Below are positions 23,772-32,318 of a DNA stretch of 35,826 nucleotides, one piece after another (position 1 is the stretch's first letter; each line of letters begins with the position of its first letter). The stretch lies in the NCBI RefSeq assembly GCF_001468465.1, contig NZ_LNSA01000042.1, positions 1 to 35,826 on the forward strand, read 5' to 3'. The stretch comes from Sphingopyxis sp. H115 (GTDB taxonomy: Bacteria; Pseudomonadota; Alphaproteobacteria; Sphingomonadales; Sphingomonadaceae). Under the pieces are notes generated by a model. It did no database searches, had not been told where the DNA came from, and was given only the letters and a program-made list of their open reading frames with translations. The position numbers were made by a program, and so were the translations under genes.

Positions 23772-24419
23772 ATGACTTTGACCGCCGACCTTTTCTGGTC
23801 TTTCCGTTCGCCGTACAGCTATCTTGCGATCGGGCGCTATCGTGCGCTCGCCGCGAGCCATGACGTCACGATCAACCTCCGTCCGGTCTATCCGCTTGCG
23901 GTGCGCCAGCCGGATTTTTTCGAACGCAATCACCCCAACTGGATCAGCTATACGATGCGCGACATGATCCGCGTCGCCCAGTTTCACGGCATTCCGTTCG
24001 GCCCGCCGCGCCCTGACCCGATCGTGCAGAATATCATGACGCGCGAGATTGCGGCCGAGCAGCCCTATATCTACCGGCTGACGCGGATAGGGCAGGCTGC
24101 GGCGCGGCGCGGCAAAGGTGTCGCCTTTGCGCACGAAGTCGGGCAGCTGATCTGGGGCGGCGCGCAGGACTGGCATCTGGGCGGGCATCTGGCGGACGCC
24201 GCGAAACGCGCCGGGCTCGACCTTGCCGAACTCGACGCCGAGGCGGAGGGCGATGCAGCGGCGCTTGACACCGAGATCGCGGCCAATCAGGTCGCGCTCG
24301 AAATCGCGGGCCATTGGGGCGTGCCGACCCTGGTGTTCGAGGGTGAACCCTTTTTCGGCCAGGACCGCATCGAAATGGCTAAGTGGCGGATGGAGCAAAA
24401 AGGGCTTCGCCCGCGCTAG
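23772..24419 (+). CDS. DsbA-family protein, 2-hydroxychromene-2-carboxylate isomerase-like
   Basis: The 215-residue product has the kappa-class GST/DsbA fold of HCCA isomerases. It starts with ADLFWSFRSPYSYLAIGRYRAL, where Ser replaces the DsbA cysteine pair, then a helical insertion, and ends with the cis-Pro region GVPTLVFEGEPFFGQDRIEM. HCCA isomerase acts in naphthalene breakdown with glutathione; many family members lie outside such pathways, and no other degradation genes are seen here. ATG 23772, after GTGGGG, matches family starts better than GTG 23742. A two-way terminator follows. Confidence 0.85.
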   Translation: MTLTADLFWSFRSPYSYLAIGRYRALAASHDVTINLRPVYPLAVRQPDFFERNHPNWISYTMRDMIRVAQFHGIPFGPPRPDPIVQNIMTREIAAEQPYIYRLTRIGQAAARRGKGVAFAHEVGQLIWGGAQDWHLGGHLADAAKRAGLDLAELDAEAEGDAAALDTEIAANQVALEIAGHWGVPTLVFEGEPFFGQDRIEMAKWRMEQKGLRPR

Positions 24420-24503
24420 GAGCGCCGTCCGTCGTCGCCCGTCCCGGTCTTGCGGCGCTGATGTCTGGACGGCGGCTTCTGTGACTCGCCTCCAGACGCA
24501 AAA

Positions 24504-24533
24504 AAGGGGCCGCGAATCGCTTCGCGGCCCCTT
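24504..24533. terminator. Bidirectional terminator between isomerase and exbD
   Basis: Perfect 13-bp arms (AAGGGGCCGCGAA at 24504-24516, TTCGCGGCCCCTT at 24521-24533) around TCGC. A run of A on the left serves as the T-tract for leftward transcripts, and CTTATTCTT on the right serves rightward ones. It separates the convergent isomerase gene and the tonB-exbB-exbD-exbD cluster. Confidence 0.88.
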
Positions 24534-24561
24534 ATTCTTGCCTGACGGCCCCGATCAGAGA

Positions 24562-24987
24562 TCAGAAGACGCGGGCATATTGTTCGTTGCCGACGAAGCC
24601 GAGCTTGCCGACGCCGCTGCGCTTGATCACCGCCATGACATTGTCGACGACGATATAACGCGCATAGGGGTCGGGCTGGACCTGCAATTCGGGTTCGACC
24701 GGCATCGCCTTGGTCTGTTCCAGATATTGCGCCAGCTGCGCCAGATCGACCGGCGTCCCGTTCCAGGTGATCGTGCCGGCGGCATCGATCATCACCTTGT
24801 TTTTTTCGGGATCGACGTTGCTGGGATTGTTGTTCGGCACCGGCAAATCGATCTTTACCGCGTGGGTTTGGACCGGGATGGTGATGATGAACATGATGAG
24901 GAGCACGAGCATGACGTCGATAAGCGGCGTCGTGTTCATGTCCATCATCGGTTCATTGTCGTCCCGATCTCCAACGGCCATGGACAT
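24562..24987 (-). CDS. exbD: Biopolymer transporter ExbD, second copy
   Basis: A 141-residue ExbD/TolR protein that, with ExbB, turns proton flow into work for TonB. It has a cytoplasmic start, one helix with the proton-carrying Asp24 in NTTPLIDVMLVLLIMFIIT, and a periplasmic domain ending in GKLGFVGNEQYARVF. GGA eight bases upstream supports ATG 24987, though ATG 24981 is possible. It follows the first exbD after 32 bases and is the last gene before the terminator. Two ExbD paralogues in tandem are usual in sphingomonads. Confidence 0.93.
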   Translation of the reverse strand: MSMAVGDRDDNEPMMDMNTTPLIDVMLVLLIMFIITIPVQTHAVKIDLPVPNNNPSNVDPEKNKVMIDAAGTITWNGTPVDLAQLAQYLEQTKAMPVEPELQVQPDPYARYIVVDNVMAVIKRSGVGKLGFVGNEQYARVF

Positions 24988-25019
24988 AGGATTATTCCTT
25001 CATAACTGCGCGGACCGCC

Positions 25020-25538
25020 TTAGAGGCGGCCCACCGTGCCCGAGCCAGGAGCCGGTTCGGAAATGAACCCGATCTTCTGGAAGCCGGCATATTGCATCGT
25101 ATAGATCACGCCGCCGATGCACTGGTACGGCGTGTTGACGTCGCCGCGAATGTGCACTTCGGGGAAGTTTTCTTCAGTGATGTTCTGAGGACCGCCGATA
25201 TCTTCGAGCAGCTGCTCCAGCTTCTTTTGCCCGCGTTCGAGCAGCTGGCGCGAATCGACGGGGGTCTGGCCCCAATAGACTTCGCAAGCGCTGCTGTCGG
25301 CATTGGGCTCGCCATCGCCATCGGTGTCGGCCGAACGGATCGACAGAAGCACGTTTTCGGGCTTCGTCGTCGTCGGTTCGAAGACCACGTCGGGCAGCTT
25401 GAGGTTCACCGTTTCCAGCACCACGGGAACCGTGATGAGGAAGATGATCAGCAGCACGAGCATGATGTCCACCAGCGGCGTCGTGTTGATTTCGGACATC
25501 GGGGCATCTTCGCCCTTATTTCCTGCACTCATCGCCAT
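25020..25538 (-). CDS. exbD: Biopolymer transporter ExbD, first copy, with acidic insert
   Basis: A 172-residue ExbD, about 30 residues longer than its neighbour. The membrane helix carries Asp24 in NTTPLVDIMLVLLIIFLIT, as expected. The periplasmic part has an extra segment with DTDGDGEPNAD (residues 71-81), which resembles an EF-hand calcium loop, and Cys85 and Cys140, which could form a disulfide. The rest (EVHIRGDVNTPY, GFQKIGFISEP) is standard ExbD. It sits between exbB and the second exbD. Confidence 0.92.
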   Translation of the reverse strand: MAMSAGNKGEDAPMSEINTTPLVDIMLVLLIIFLITVPVVLETVNLKLPDVVFEPTTTKPENVLLSIRSADTDGDGEPNADSSACEVYWGQTPVDSRQLLERGQKKLEQLLEDIGGPQNITEENFPEVHIRGDVNTPYQCIGGVIYTMQYAGFQKIGFISEPAPGSGTVGRL

Positions 25539-25617
25539 AGGATTAGCATCCTGTCACAAAATTTCTGTCACGGACGTCGGATCGGCGCGCTTCGCTTGCC
25601 TTTCGCTGTCCAGCGGA

Positions 25618-25649
25618 CCCCGCCTTTCGCCACATGGCGAAAAGCGGGG
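25618..25649 (-). promoter_or_regulatory. Stable hairpin in the exbB-exbD intergenic region
   Basis: Between the exbB stop and the first exbD start (125 bases) the leftward transcript can fold a 14-pair stem (25618-25631 with 25636-25649, one G-U pair in the RNA) around a 4-base loop. There is no T-run after it, so full termination is unlikely. It may slow polymerase or protect the exbB message, giving more ExbB than ExbD. Confidence 0.5.
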
Positions 25650-25663
25650 ATCCAAGAGCCAAA

Positions 25664-26479
25664 TCAGGCCTTCTTCGGAGCCGCGGCCGGAGCGGCCGGC
25701 TTGGCAACGGTGGTCGAGGCCGGCTTGACCTGCCCGTTCGACATGATCGAACCGAGAACGTCGTTCGAGAAGATCGACAGACGGCGGGCGATCGCCTTGT
25801 TGCGGCTCTGCAGCCAGTTGAACGCGAGCACCGCGGGAACCGCAACGATCAGACCGATGGCGGTCATGATGAGCGCTTCACCAACCGGACCGGCGACGGT
25901 GTCGATCGATGCCTGACCCGACGCACCGATTTTCACGAGCGCGCGGAGAATACCGATAACGGTACCGAACAGACCGATGAACGGCGCGGTCGAACCGACG
26001 GTCGCGAGGAAGGCGAGGCCGCCGTTGAGCTTCGAGTTGATGTGGTTCTGCGAACGCTCGAGCGTGCCGTGCATCCAGTCATGGGCTTCGACGGGGTCGG
26101 TCAGCTTGTTATGCTCTTCGTTGGCGCGCAGACCGTCTTCGACGACCTGACGATAGGCGCTGTTCTTTTCGAGCTTCGAAGCGCCGTCCGCGAGCGTCGC
26201 GGCGCGCCAGAAATTGGCGTCGACGGCCTTGCCCTGGTTCATCACCTTATTCTGTTCGAACAGCTTGGTGAACAGGATGTAGAGCGTGCCGACGAACATG
26301 ATCAGCAGGATGAGGAAGGTCAGCTGCGAGACGATGCCGCCTTCGCACAGCGCGGGGACCAGACCGTAGGGGTTCTGGCCCTCTTCCTTCACGCACATGG
26401 CGGCGGGCATCAGGCTCAGGCCTGCGTCGTGAGCGGCGGCCGGCGCCGCAGCGGCGGCATTTGCGATCAGATTAAACAT
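25664..26479 (-). CDS. exbB: ExbB/TolQ-family proton channel protein
   Basis: A 271-residue inner-membrane protein. An N-terminal periplasmic stretch (residues 1-48, with Cys29 and Cys45) precedes helix 1 at about 50-70. A cytoplasmic loop rich in charged residues follows, then the MotA/TolQ/ExbB core: LNGGLAFLATVGSTAPFIGLFGTVIGI and GPVGEALIMTAIGLIVAVPAVLAFN. The tail is Pro/Ala/Lys-rich. It forms the pentameric channel that surrounds ExbD helices and energises TonB. The start at ATG 26479 has GAGAGGGA upstream. It lies 58 bases after tonB. Confidence 0.94.
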   Translation of the reverse strand: MFNLIANAAAAAPAAAHDAGLSLMPAAMCVKEEGQNPYGLVPALCEGGIVSQLTFLILLIMFVGTLYILFTKLFEQNKVMNQGKAVDANFWRAATLADGASKLEKNSAYRQVVEDGLRANEEHNKLTDPVEAHDWMHGTLERSQNHINSKLNGGLAFLATVGSTAPFIGLFGTVIGILRALVKIGASGQASIDTVAGPVGEALIMTAIGLIVAVPAVLAFNWLQSRNKAIARRLSIFSNDVLGSIMSNGQVKPASTTVAKPAAPAAAPKKA

Positions 26480-26537
26480 ATAGGAAATTCCCTCTCAAAA
26501 TATTCGATCAATTCGAAAACAGTGTGCCCGGCGCCGA

Positions 26538-27194
26538 TCAGCGCGGGATCTGCCAACGGATGCGATTGCTGTAGGTGCCGCCCGTGGGGTTGCCCGCACG
26601 GTCCTTGCCCGGATTGAACCGGCCGCGGCGCGTGATGAGCTTGCACGTTTCGGCATCAAGGTCGGCGTGGCCGCTCGACGACGTGATATCGCAAGACGTG
26701 ATTCGCCCATCGACGCCATAGGTGACGCGGAAACCGGTCGTCCCTTCACGTTCCTCGCGCATGGCGCGCGCCGGATAGTCGTCGTTCGTCGCCCAGCGAC
26801 CCGGGTTGCCACGCGGCGTACCGGACGCGCTGAGATCGGGCGTCGGCGGCGGCGCCGGCGGTGCCGGCGGCGTATAGACGGGCGGGGGCGGCGTCGGCGG
26901 CGCCTTCGGCACCGACTGGACCGTATTGGTCGTGACCGGCGGCGGAATCGGCGACGGCGGCGTCACGACCGGCGGCGGCGGCGGCAATTTATTGTCCGGC
27001 GGCGGCGGCGGCGGGGGCTCCTCCGGCGGCGGCGGCTCTTCCACGTCCACCACGTCCAATTTTTCGGCAATTTTCTTGACGATACTGATATTCAAGCCGT
27101 TGACCAGGCCATAGCCCAGAACCGCTGTAAGCAGACCAACCAAGACAATCGCCACTACCCTGTTTTTAGGGTCGACATTATCACCATAAGCCAT
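26538..27194 (-). CDS. tonB: TonB-family energy transducer
   Basis: A 218-residue TonB. One N-terminal helix (about residues 13-32) anchors it. Then comes a rigid Pro-rich span (about 53-118, with EEPPPPPPP-like repeats) to cross the periplasm, and a C-terminal TonB domain from about residue 133 with GNPGRWATNDDYPARAMREEREG, TGFRVTYGVDGRITSC and the closing RFNPGKDRAGNPTGG. It delivers inner-membrane energy to TonB-dependent receptors, which sphingomonads have in large numbers. It heads the tonB-exbB-exbD-exbD cluster. Confidence 0.94.
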   Translation of the reverse strand: MAYGDNVDPKNRVVAIVLVGLLTAVLGYGLVNGLNISIVKKIAEKLDVVDVEEPPPPEEPPPPPPPDNKLPPPPPVVTPPSPIPPPVTTNTVQSVPKAPPTPPPPVYTPPAPPAPPPTPDLSASGTPRGNPGRWATNDDYPARAMREEREGTTGFRVTYGVDGRITSCDITSSSGHADLDAETCKLITRRGRFNPGKDRAGNPTGGTYSNRIRWQIPR

Positions 27195-27463
27195 TCAGGG
27201 ACGACGCTCCTTGCTAGATCATCCTGACACCAATTCCCTGCCGGCGGGTTCGGTTGCCAAATGCCCGGATGATTTCCGATGCGTTGTGCGAGACCCGACG
27301 GCGCTGCATCCGGCTTATTATGTTTTTGCCGGACACTTCGCGCCCGTCCTATCGCGGTGGCGGCACATTCGCAAACCCTTTATCAGCGGTTAATGTGCCA
27401 TGTCCCATGATAGGGATTTGGGCGCCGATAACGGTGTCATCAACGACGGAAAGTGGATCGATC

Positions 27464-28342
27464 ATGCGCCTCCCCCACCCAGCCGCCATCGCAGCCACCC
27501 TTGCCCTGAGCTTTGGAATCCCTACGGTTTCGGCGATGCAGCCCCCCCCGCCCGTGCCGGCGGCGAGCCCGTACAGCTATGCCGACATCGCCGATCTGGC
27601 GACCGCCGCGCCGATGGCGCTGCACGCGCGCATATATGAAGCCATCGCGCTGAAACCCGAACGCGCGCCCGGCGTCGCGGCGGGCTTTGCCCGATTCTAT
27701 GTCGAAGCCGATGTCGTCAGCCTGATTCGCGGCGCGGGCCCGCTCGCGTCGCGAATCTCCTATCTCGTCGACCTGCCGCTCGATGCGAAAGGCAAGCCGC
27801 CGAAGCTGAAAAAGAAGCAGCCCGTCCTGCTCTTCGCCCGCCCCGTCCCGGGCGCCGCGGCGGGCAGCAACAGCACCGGCAGCGTCCGGCTGATCGCCCC
27901 CGACGCGCAATTGCCCTGGGATCCGGCGACCGAAGCGCGCGTGCGCGCGGTGCTGACCGAGGCGGTCAAGCCTGGCGCACCGGCCGAAATCACCGGCATC
28001 GCCAACGGCTTCCATGTTCCAGGAACGCTGCCCGGCGAAGGCGAGACGCAATTGTTCCTCAACACGCGGACGGGCGATCCGGTATCGATCACCGTCCTGA
28101 CCGCCGCCGACGGGTCGCGGCGCTGGTCGGCCGCGTTCGGTGAGATTGTCGATGGCGCATCGGTCCCGGCGCGGGACACGCTTGCCTGGTATCGGCTCGC
28201 GTGCGGCCTGCCCCGGCAATTGCCGCTGGACAAGCTGGCGGGCACCGCGCCCGAGGATCGTCGCAAGGCGGCCGCCGACTATGCTGTCGTCCTCGGCGCG
28301 CTCGGCGAATGCGCGCGAACGCGCAAACCCCCGATCGATTGA
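27464..28342 (+). CDS. Secreted protein of unknown function
   Basis: A 292-residue product with a signal peptide (MRLPHPAAIAATLALSFGIPTVSA). I do not recognise a family. The mature part begins with a Pro-rich stretch (PPPPVPAASPYSYADIADL), followed by a mixed region including SRISYLVDLPLDAKGKPPKL and ETQLFLNTRTGDPVSITVL, and ends in a Cys-containing helix (ECARTRKPPID). ATG 27464 is chosen because it gives the signal peptide and has GGA seven bases upstream; the frame is open to 27254 but would bury the signal. Divergent from tonB. Confidence 0.75.
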   Translation: MRLPHPAAIAATLALSFGIPTVSAMQPPPPVPAASPYSYADIADLATAAPMALHARIYEAIALKPERAPGVAAGFARFYVEADVVSLIRGAGPLASRISYLVDLPLDAKGKPPKLKKKQPVLLFARPVPGAAAGSNSTGSVRLIAPDAQLPWDPATEARVRAVLTEAVKPGAPAEITGIANGFHVPGTLPGEGETQLFLNTRTGDPVSITVLTAADGSRRWSAAFGEIVDGASVPARDTLAWYRLACGLPRQLPLDKLAGTAPEDRRKAAADYAVVLGALGECARTRKPPID

Positions 28343-28489
28343 TTATTCTCCGGCGGACGTCGGAGGGGTACCGGCCTGTACGTTTTCGCGCAGAAAAAAC
28401 AGAAAAGCTTCCTTGTTTCGCCGACAAAAGCCGATAGGGCGCTCGCGACGGCGGAGCGCGGCTTCGCCCCTGCCCCACGGAGTTCTGCC

Positions 28490-29821
28490 ATGTCGCCCCA
28501 TATCGCCCCGACCGCCCCCCGCCCGCCGCTGCGCGTCGCGCTCGCGGGGATCGGTGTCGTCGGCGGCGGTGTCGTCCGGCTGCTCGAAGCGAACCGCGAG
28601 CTGATCGCGCGGCGCGCCGGGCGCCCGATCAAGGTCGTGGCGCTGTCGGCGCGCGACCGGCACAAGGATCGCGGCATCGACCTTTCGCCCTATCGCTGGG
28701 AAGACGATATGGACGCGCTGGTCACCGCGGGCGACGTCGATGTCGTCGTCGAAATGATCGGCGGCGCTGACGGTCCGGCGCTGACGCTCGCCCGCCACAC
28801 GCTTGCCGCGGGCAAGGCGCTCGTCACCGCGAACAAGGCGATGATCGCGCATCACGGGCTCGACCTCGCGCGGCTTGCCGAGGCGAAGGACACGCCGCTG
28901 AAATATGAGGCTGCGGTGGCGGGCGGCATTCCCGTGATCAAGGCGATCCGCGAGGGCGCGTCGGCGAACCAGATCGCGCGCGTCTACGGCATCCTCAACG
29001 GCACCTGCAACTATATCCTCACGCAAATGGAGCGCAGCGGCGCGAGCTTCGCCGAGGCGCTCGCGGGCGCGCAGGCCGAGGGCTATGCCGAAGCCGACCC
29101 GACCTTCGACGTCGACGGGATCGACGCCGCGCACAAGCTGTCGATCCTCGCCGCGCTCTGTTTCGGGACGAAGCTCGACATCGGCGCGGTCACCGCGAAC
29201 GGCATCCGGAACCTGATCGCCGCCGACATTCGCGAGGCCGAGGCGCTGGGTCACCGCGTCCGCCTGATCGGCATGGCCGAACGCGACGGCGGAGCGAATG
29301 GGGGCGGCCTTTACCAGCATGTCCAGCCGTGCCTCGTCCCCGCCGACCATCCGCTCGCCTATGTTCCCGGCGCGCTCAACGCCGTGGTCGCAGAGGGCAA
29401 TTTCGTCGGCCGCCTGTTCTTCGAGGGCGCGGGCGCGGGCGCAGGGCCGACCGCCTCGGCCATCGTCGCCGACATCATCGATATCGCACGCGACGAATAT
29501 GGCCCCGCCTTCGCGATGCCCGTCGACGCGCTCGACGCCGCCCCCGCCGCCGATGCCGGCGCGCGCGTCGGCAAACATTATGTCCGCCTGATCGTCGAGG
29601 ACCGCATCGGCGTGCTCGCCGAAATCGCGGCGGCGATGCGCGACGCGGGGGTGTCGATCGAAAGCTTCATCCAGCGCGGCGCCGACGACGAAGACGGCGT
29701 CGTCATCGCGCTCGTCACGCACGAGGGGCCGGCGCGCGCGATCTACGCTGCGCTCGCTACCCTCGCGGCGTCGGACCATGTCGTCGGCGCGCCGATGCAC
29801 ATGCCGATCCTCGCATTGTAA
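28490..29821 (+). CDS. hom: Homoserine dehydrogenase
   Basis: Hom reduces aspartate semialdehyde to homoserine on the way to threonine and methionine. The 443 residues show the NAD(P) motif ALAGIGVVGGGVV near residue 18, TANKAMIAHHG, and the family blocks AVAGGIPVIKAIREG, GILNGTCNYILTQM and EADPTFDVDGIDAAHKLSIL, the last with the catalytic Asp and Lys. A C-terminal ACT domain from about 365 (YVRLIVEDRIGVLAEIAAAM) suggests allosteric feedback by threonine. GGAG lies seven bases before ATG 28490. It is in the same direction as glpX, with two unrelated genes between. Confidence 0.96.
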   Translation: MSPHIAPTAPRPPLRVALAGIGVVGGGVVRLLEANRELIARRAGRPIKVVALSARDRHKDRGIDLSPYRWEDDMDALVTAGDVDVVVEMIGGADGPALTLARHTLAAGKALVTANKAMIAHHGLDLARLAEAKDTPLKYEAAVAGGIPVIKAIREGASANQIARVYGILNGTCNYILTQMERSGASFAEALAGAQAEGYAEADPTFDVDGIDAAHKLSILAALCFGTKLDIGAVTANGIRNLIAADIREAEALGHRVRLIGMAERDGGANGGGLYQHVQPCLVPADHPLAYVPGALNAVVAEGNFVGRLFFEGAGAGAGPTASAIVADIIDIARDEYGPAFAMPVDALDAAPAADAGARVGKHYVRLIVEDRIGVLAEIAAAMRDAGVSIESFIQRGADDEDGVVIALVTHEGPARAIYAALATLAASDHVVGAPMHMPILAL

Positions 29822-29880
29822 CGGCCGCTTGAAATCGCGCGCGCCGCTGTTACCCCGGTGACGGGGAACGGGGGGCGAGC

Positions 29881-30717
29881 ATGGATATCGACATCAGGCG
29901 CGGGCTGGGCGAGGCGCGAATGCTGGCTGGCGAGCATCGGCAAGCCGCGCTTTCCTATACGGTGCTCGGCGTCCTCTTCCCCTATCTGCTGCTGTCGAGC
30001 GAGCCGATCTTCAATCTGCGTACGATCATCGCGCTGATGGTCAACAGCTATGGCACCTATGTCAGCGGCTCGATCACGGGACCGCTTTACCTGCTGGGCA
30101 TCGTATCGGTGATCGTCGCGGGGGCGATGCTCGCCGCGTGGAACGCGATCCTCGCCGAAATCCGCGAAGGCTATATTTCCGAAATCATGTACGGGATGGT
30201 CGCGGGCGCAGCCTATCTGATCGTCCTCATGCTGATCTATGTCGGGCTCGGCGTGCTCGTGAGCCTGCCGATCCTGCTGACGATCGGCATCGCCGAATGG
30301 AACGCGATGGCCGGCGGCGCGGTCGATATCGCCTACCGGCTGGTCCTGATGCTGCTCGGCACCTGGATCGAGGCGCGGCTTTGCCTGACCGGCGCCGCCA
30401 TGGCAGCGCACGGCCGGCTCAATCCCTTCGCGGCCATCGCCGAATCCTGGCGGCTCACCGGGCCGGCGCAATGGCGCCTCGTCGGCCTCTATTTCGCGAT
30501 CGGCATCGTCTTCGGCCTCGCGCTCGGCGGGCTCATCCTTCTGCACGGCGCGGTGATCTGGCAAAATGCGCAGGCGCCCGGGACCGCGCTCGAAATTGCG
30601 ATGAGTTTCGCATGGGTCCTGCTCTTCGCCGCCTATTTCCTCGCAAAGATCTTCGTCCCCGCAGGGCTGTACCGCGCCTCGCGGCCCGCCGCGGCGTCGG
30701 CCGAAGTCTTCGCCTAG
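29881..30717 (+). CDS. Polytopic membrane protein of unknown function
   Basis: A 278-residue inner-membrane protein with about six hydrophobic segments, including VLGVLFPYLLLSS, LLGIVSVIVAGAMLAAW, AAYLIVLMLIYVGLGVLV and LFAAYFLAKIFVPAGLYR. The arrangement resembles the membrane domain next to glycerophosphodiesterases or the DUF of uncharacterised sphingomonad proteins, but I cannot name a family with confidence. ATG 29881 follows GGGGGCGAGC. It ends four bases into the convergent small gene. No enzymatic motif was seen. Confidence 0.75.
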   Translation: MDIDIRRGLGEARMLAGEHRQAALSYTVLGVLFPYLLLSSEPIFNLRTIIALMVNSYGTYVSGSITGPLYLLGIVSVIVAGAMLAAWNAILAEIREGYISEIMYGMVAGAAYLIVLMLIYVGLGVLVSLPILLTIGIAEWNAMAGGAVDIAYRLVLMLLGTWIEARLCLTGAAMAAHGRLNPFAAIAESWRLTGPAQWRLVGLYFAIGIVFGLALGGLILLHGAVIWQNAQAPGTALEIAMSFAWVLLFAAYFLAKIFVPAGLYRASRPAAASAEVFA

Positions 30718-31178
30718 GGCTCTTCCTCGGGCGGCGCGGGGATGCCCGTTTCGGGGTCGGTCGCGCGCTTCATTGCCTCAAACTGCTCATTATATTCGGG
30801 GCCGGGTTTATAGCGTCCGCCGAGCGAGATCCAGTTATGGGGCAGCTTGTCCATCGTCATCGCCCGCGCCTCGGCGCGCGGAAGCTTGGGCGGCGCCTCG
30901 CGGCCCTCGTTCGCGATCGCCCGCAGCTCGGGCGACAGGCGGTGGCGTTCGGTGTCGGTGCCGCACACGGTGATCGATCCGTCGTCGGCGGGGCGACAGC
31001 GCTTGATCGGATCGACCAGTTCCTTGGCGTTGGCGGCGGCCGTTTCGGCGTCGCGCGGCGGTTTCGGCGCGGGCGGCCCCTGAACCTGCGCCCCCGCTGT
31101 CACGGCGATGACGCACGACAGGACGACAGCGGCCCCGAATCGGGCGAAGCATCCTCGACAAGCAGCGCGGCGGGTCAT
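30714..31178 (-). CDS. Small exported protein of unknown function
   Basis: A 154-residue product starting at ATG 31178 with a signal peptide (hydrophobic FGAAVVLSCVIAVTAGA). The mature part is polar and rich in Pro/Glu/Arg, with a paired cysteine segment IKRCRPADDGSITVCG and RHRLSPELRAI. This motif, a Cys-x-Cys-like pair around DDGSITVCG, is common in small sphingomonad secreted proteins. The frame stays open far into glpX on the other strand, but that part is antisense. The 3' end overlaps the convergent membrane-protein gene by four bases. Confidence 0.7.
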   Translation of the reverse strand: MTRRAACRGCFARFGAAVVLSCVIAVTAGAQVQGPPAPKPPRDAETAAANAKELVDPIKRCRPADDGSITVCGTDTERHRLSPELRAIANEGREAPPKLPRAEARAMTMDKLPHNWISLGGRYKPGPEYNEQFEAMKRATDPETGIPAPPEEEP

Positions 31179-31238
31179 ATGGCGCGCACCATGCCCGACC
31201 GGGGCGCCAAGGCAAGACCAAAGACGGAGAGTGCGGAC

Positions 31239-32207
31239 ATGACGAATAGCAGCAACCTCGACCGGGTGCTCGTGCTCGAGATGGTGCGCGTCACCGAAGC
31301 CGCGGCGATCGCCGCCGCAAAGCTGATCGGCCGCGGCGACGAAAAGGCCGCCGACGCCGCCGCGGTCGAGGCAATGCGCACCGCGTTCAACACGCTCTAT
31401 ATGGACGGCACGATCGTCATCGGCGAGGGCGAGCGCGACGAGGCGCCGATGCTCTATATCGGCGAAAAGGTCGGCAACGCGCCGGGCAAGGGCCCGAAGA
31501 TCGACATCGCCGTCGACCCGCTCGAAGGCACGACGATCACCGCCAAGGCCGGCCCCAACGCGCTCGCTGTGCTCGCGATCGCGGAGGAAGGCTGCCTGCT
31601 CAACGCCCCCGACGTCTATATGGACAAGCTGGCGGTCGGCGCCGGATATTCGCCGGACGTGGTCAGCTTCGACAAGAGCGTGCGCGAGAATGTCGAGGCG
31701 GTGGCGCGCGAAAAGGGCTGCAAACCCGAACAGATCATCGTCTGCGTCCTCGACCGCCCGCGCCACGAGGCCATCATCGCCGAACTGCGTGAGCTGGGCT
31801 GCGGCGTCGCGCTGATCCCCGACGGCGACGTCGCCGGCGTGATCGCAACGACCAACCCCGAAACCAATATCGACATCTATATGGGCAGCGGCGGCGCCCC
31901 CGAGGGCGTGCTCGCCGCGGCGGCGCTGCGCTGCGTCGGCGGCCAGTTCAAGGGCCGCCTGCTGTTCCGCAACGACGACGAGCGGCTGCGCGCGAAAAAA
32001 TGGGGCATCGAGGATCTCGACCGCGTCTACGACCTCGAAGACCTTGCCAAGGGCGATGTGATCTTCGCCGCCACCGGGGTCACCGACGGATCGCTGCTGC
32101 GCGGGGTCAAGCGCCGCCGCGACGGCGTGATGACGACCGAGACCGTCGTGATGCGGGCCTCGTCGGGCACGGTGCGCTGGGTCAAGGGCGAACATCGCGC
32201 CGCCTAA
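31239..32207 (+). CDS. glpX: Class II fructose-bisphosphatase
   Basis: GlpX turns fructose 1,6-bisphosphate into fructose 6-phosphate for gluconeogenesis. The 322 residues match the family length. Metal and substrate motifs of the lithium-sensitive phosphatase fold are present: GEGERDEAPML (62-72), DIAVDPLEGTT (89-99) and the late IFAATGVTDGSLLRGV. Family blocks PDVYMDKLAVG and MGSGGAPEGVLAAAAL are clear. ATG 31239 is preceded by GGAGA about nine bases away. The stop codon sits in a small hairpin (GCGCCG at 32197-32202 with CGGCGC at 32209-32214) that lacks a T-run. Confidence 0.96.
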   Translation: MTNSSNLDRVLVLEMVRVTEAAAIAAAKLIGRGDEKAADAAAVEAMRTAFNTLYMDGTIVIGEGERDEAPMLYIGEKVGNAPGKGPKIDIAVDPLEGTTITAKAGPNALAVLAIAEEGCLLNAPDVYMDKLAVGAGYSPDVVSFDKSVRENVEAVAREKGCKPEQIIVCVLDRPRHEAIIAELRELGCGVALIPDGDVAGVIATTNPETNIDIYMGSGGAPEGVLAAAALRCVGGQFKGRLLFRNDDERLRAKKWGIEDLDRVYDLEDLAKGDVIFAATGVTDGSLLRGVKRRRDGVMTTETVVMRASSGTVRWVKGEHRAA

Positions 32208-32318
32208 CCGGCGCACCCTTCAAAAAGCTTGCCATCATCCTGTAACGATAGGCATATCGCGTTCGGGAGCCGACTTTGGGGAAGGCGGTTCGAGCTAGCA
32301 TTTTTGGGGGGAATTATC

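Noticed and set aside
26993..27050. Short GGC/CCG tandem-like repeats
   Set aside because: They encode the Pro-rich spacer of TonB and are explained by that protein; not a separate repeat element or CRISPR.
26926..27114. Gly-rich small open frame
   Set aside because: It is the complement of the Pro-rich repeat codons of tonB.
31179..32216. Leftward open frame through glpX, continuous with the small exported protein at 30714-31178
   Set aside because: The part over glpX is antisense to a highly conserved enzyme; a signal peptide begins at 31178, so only the 154-residue product is kept.
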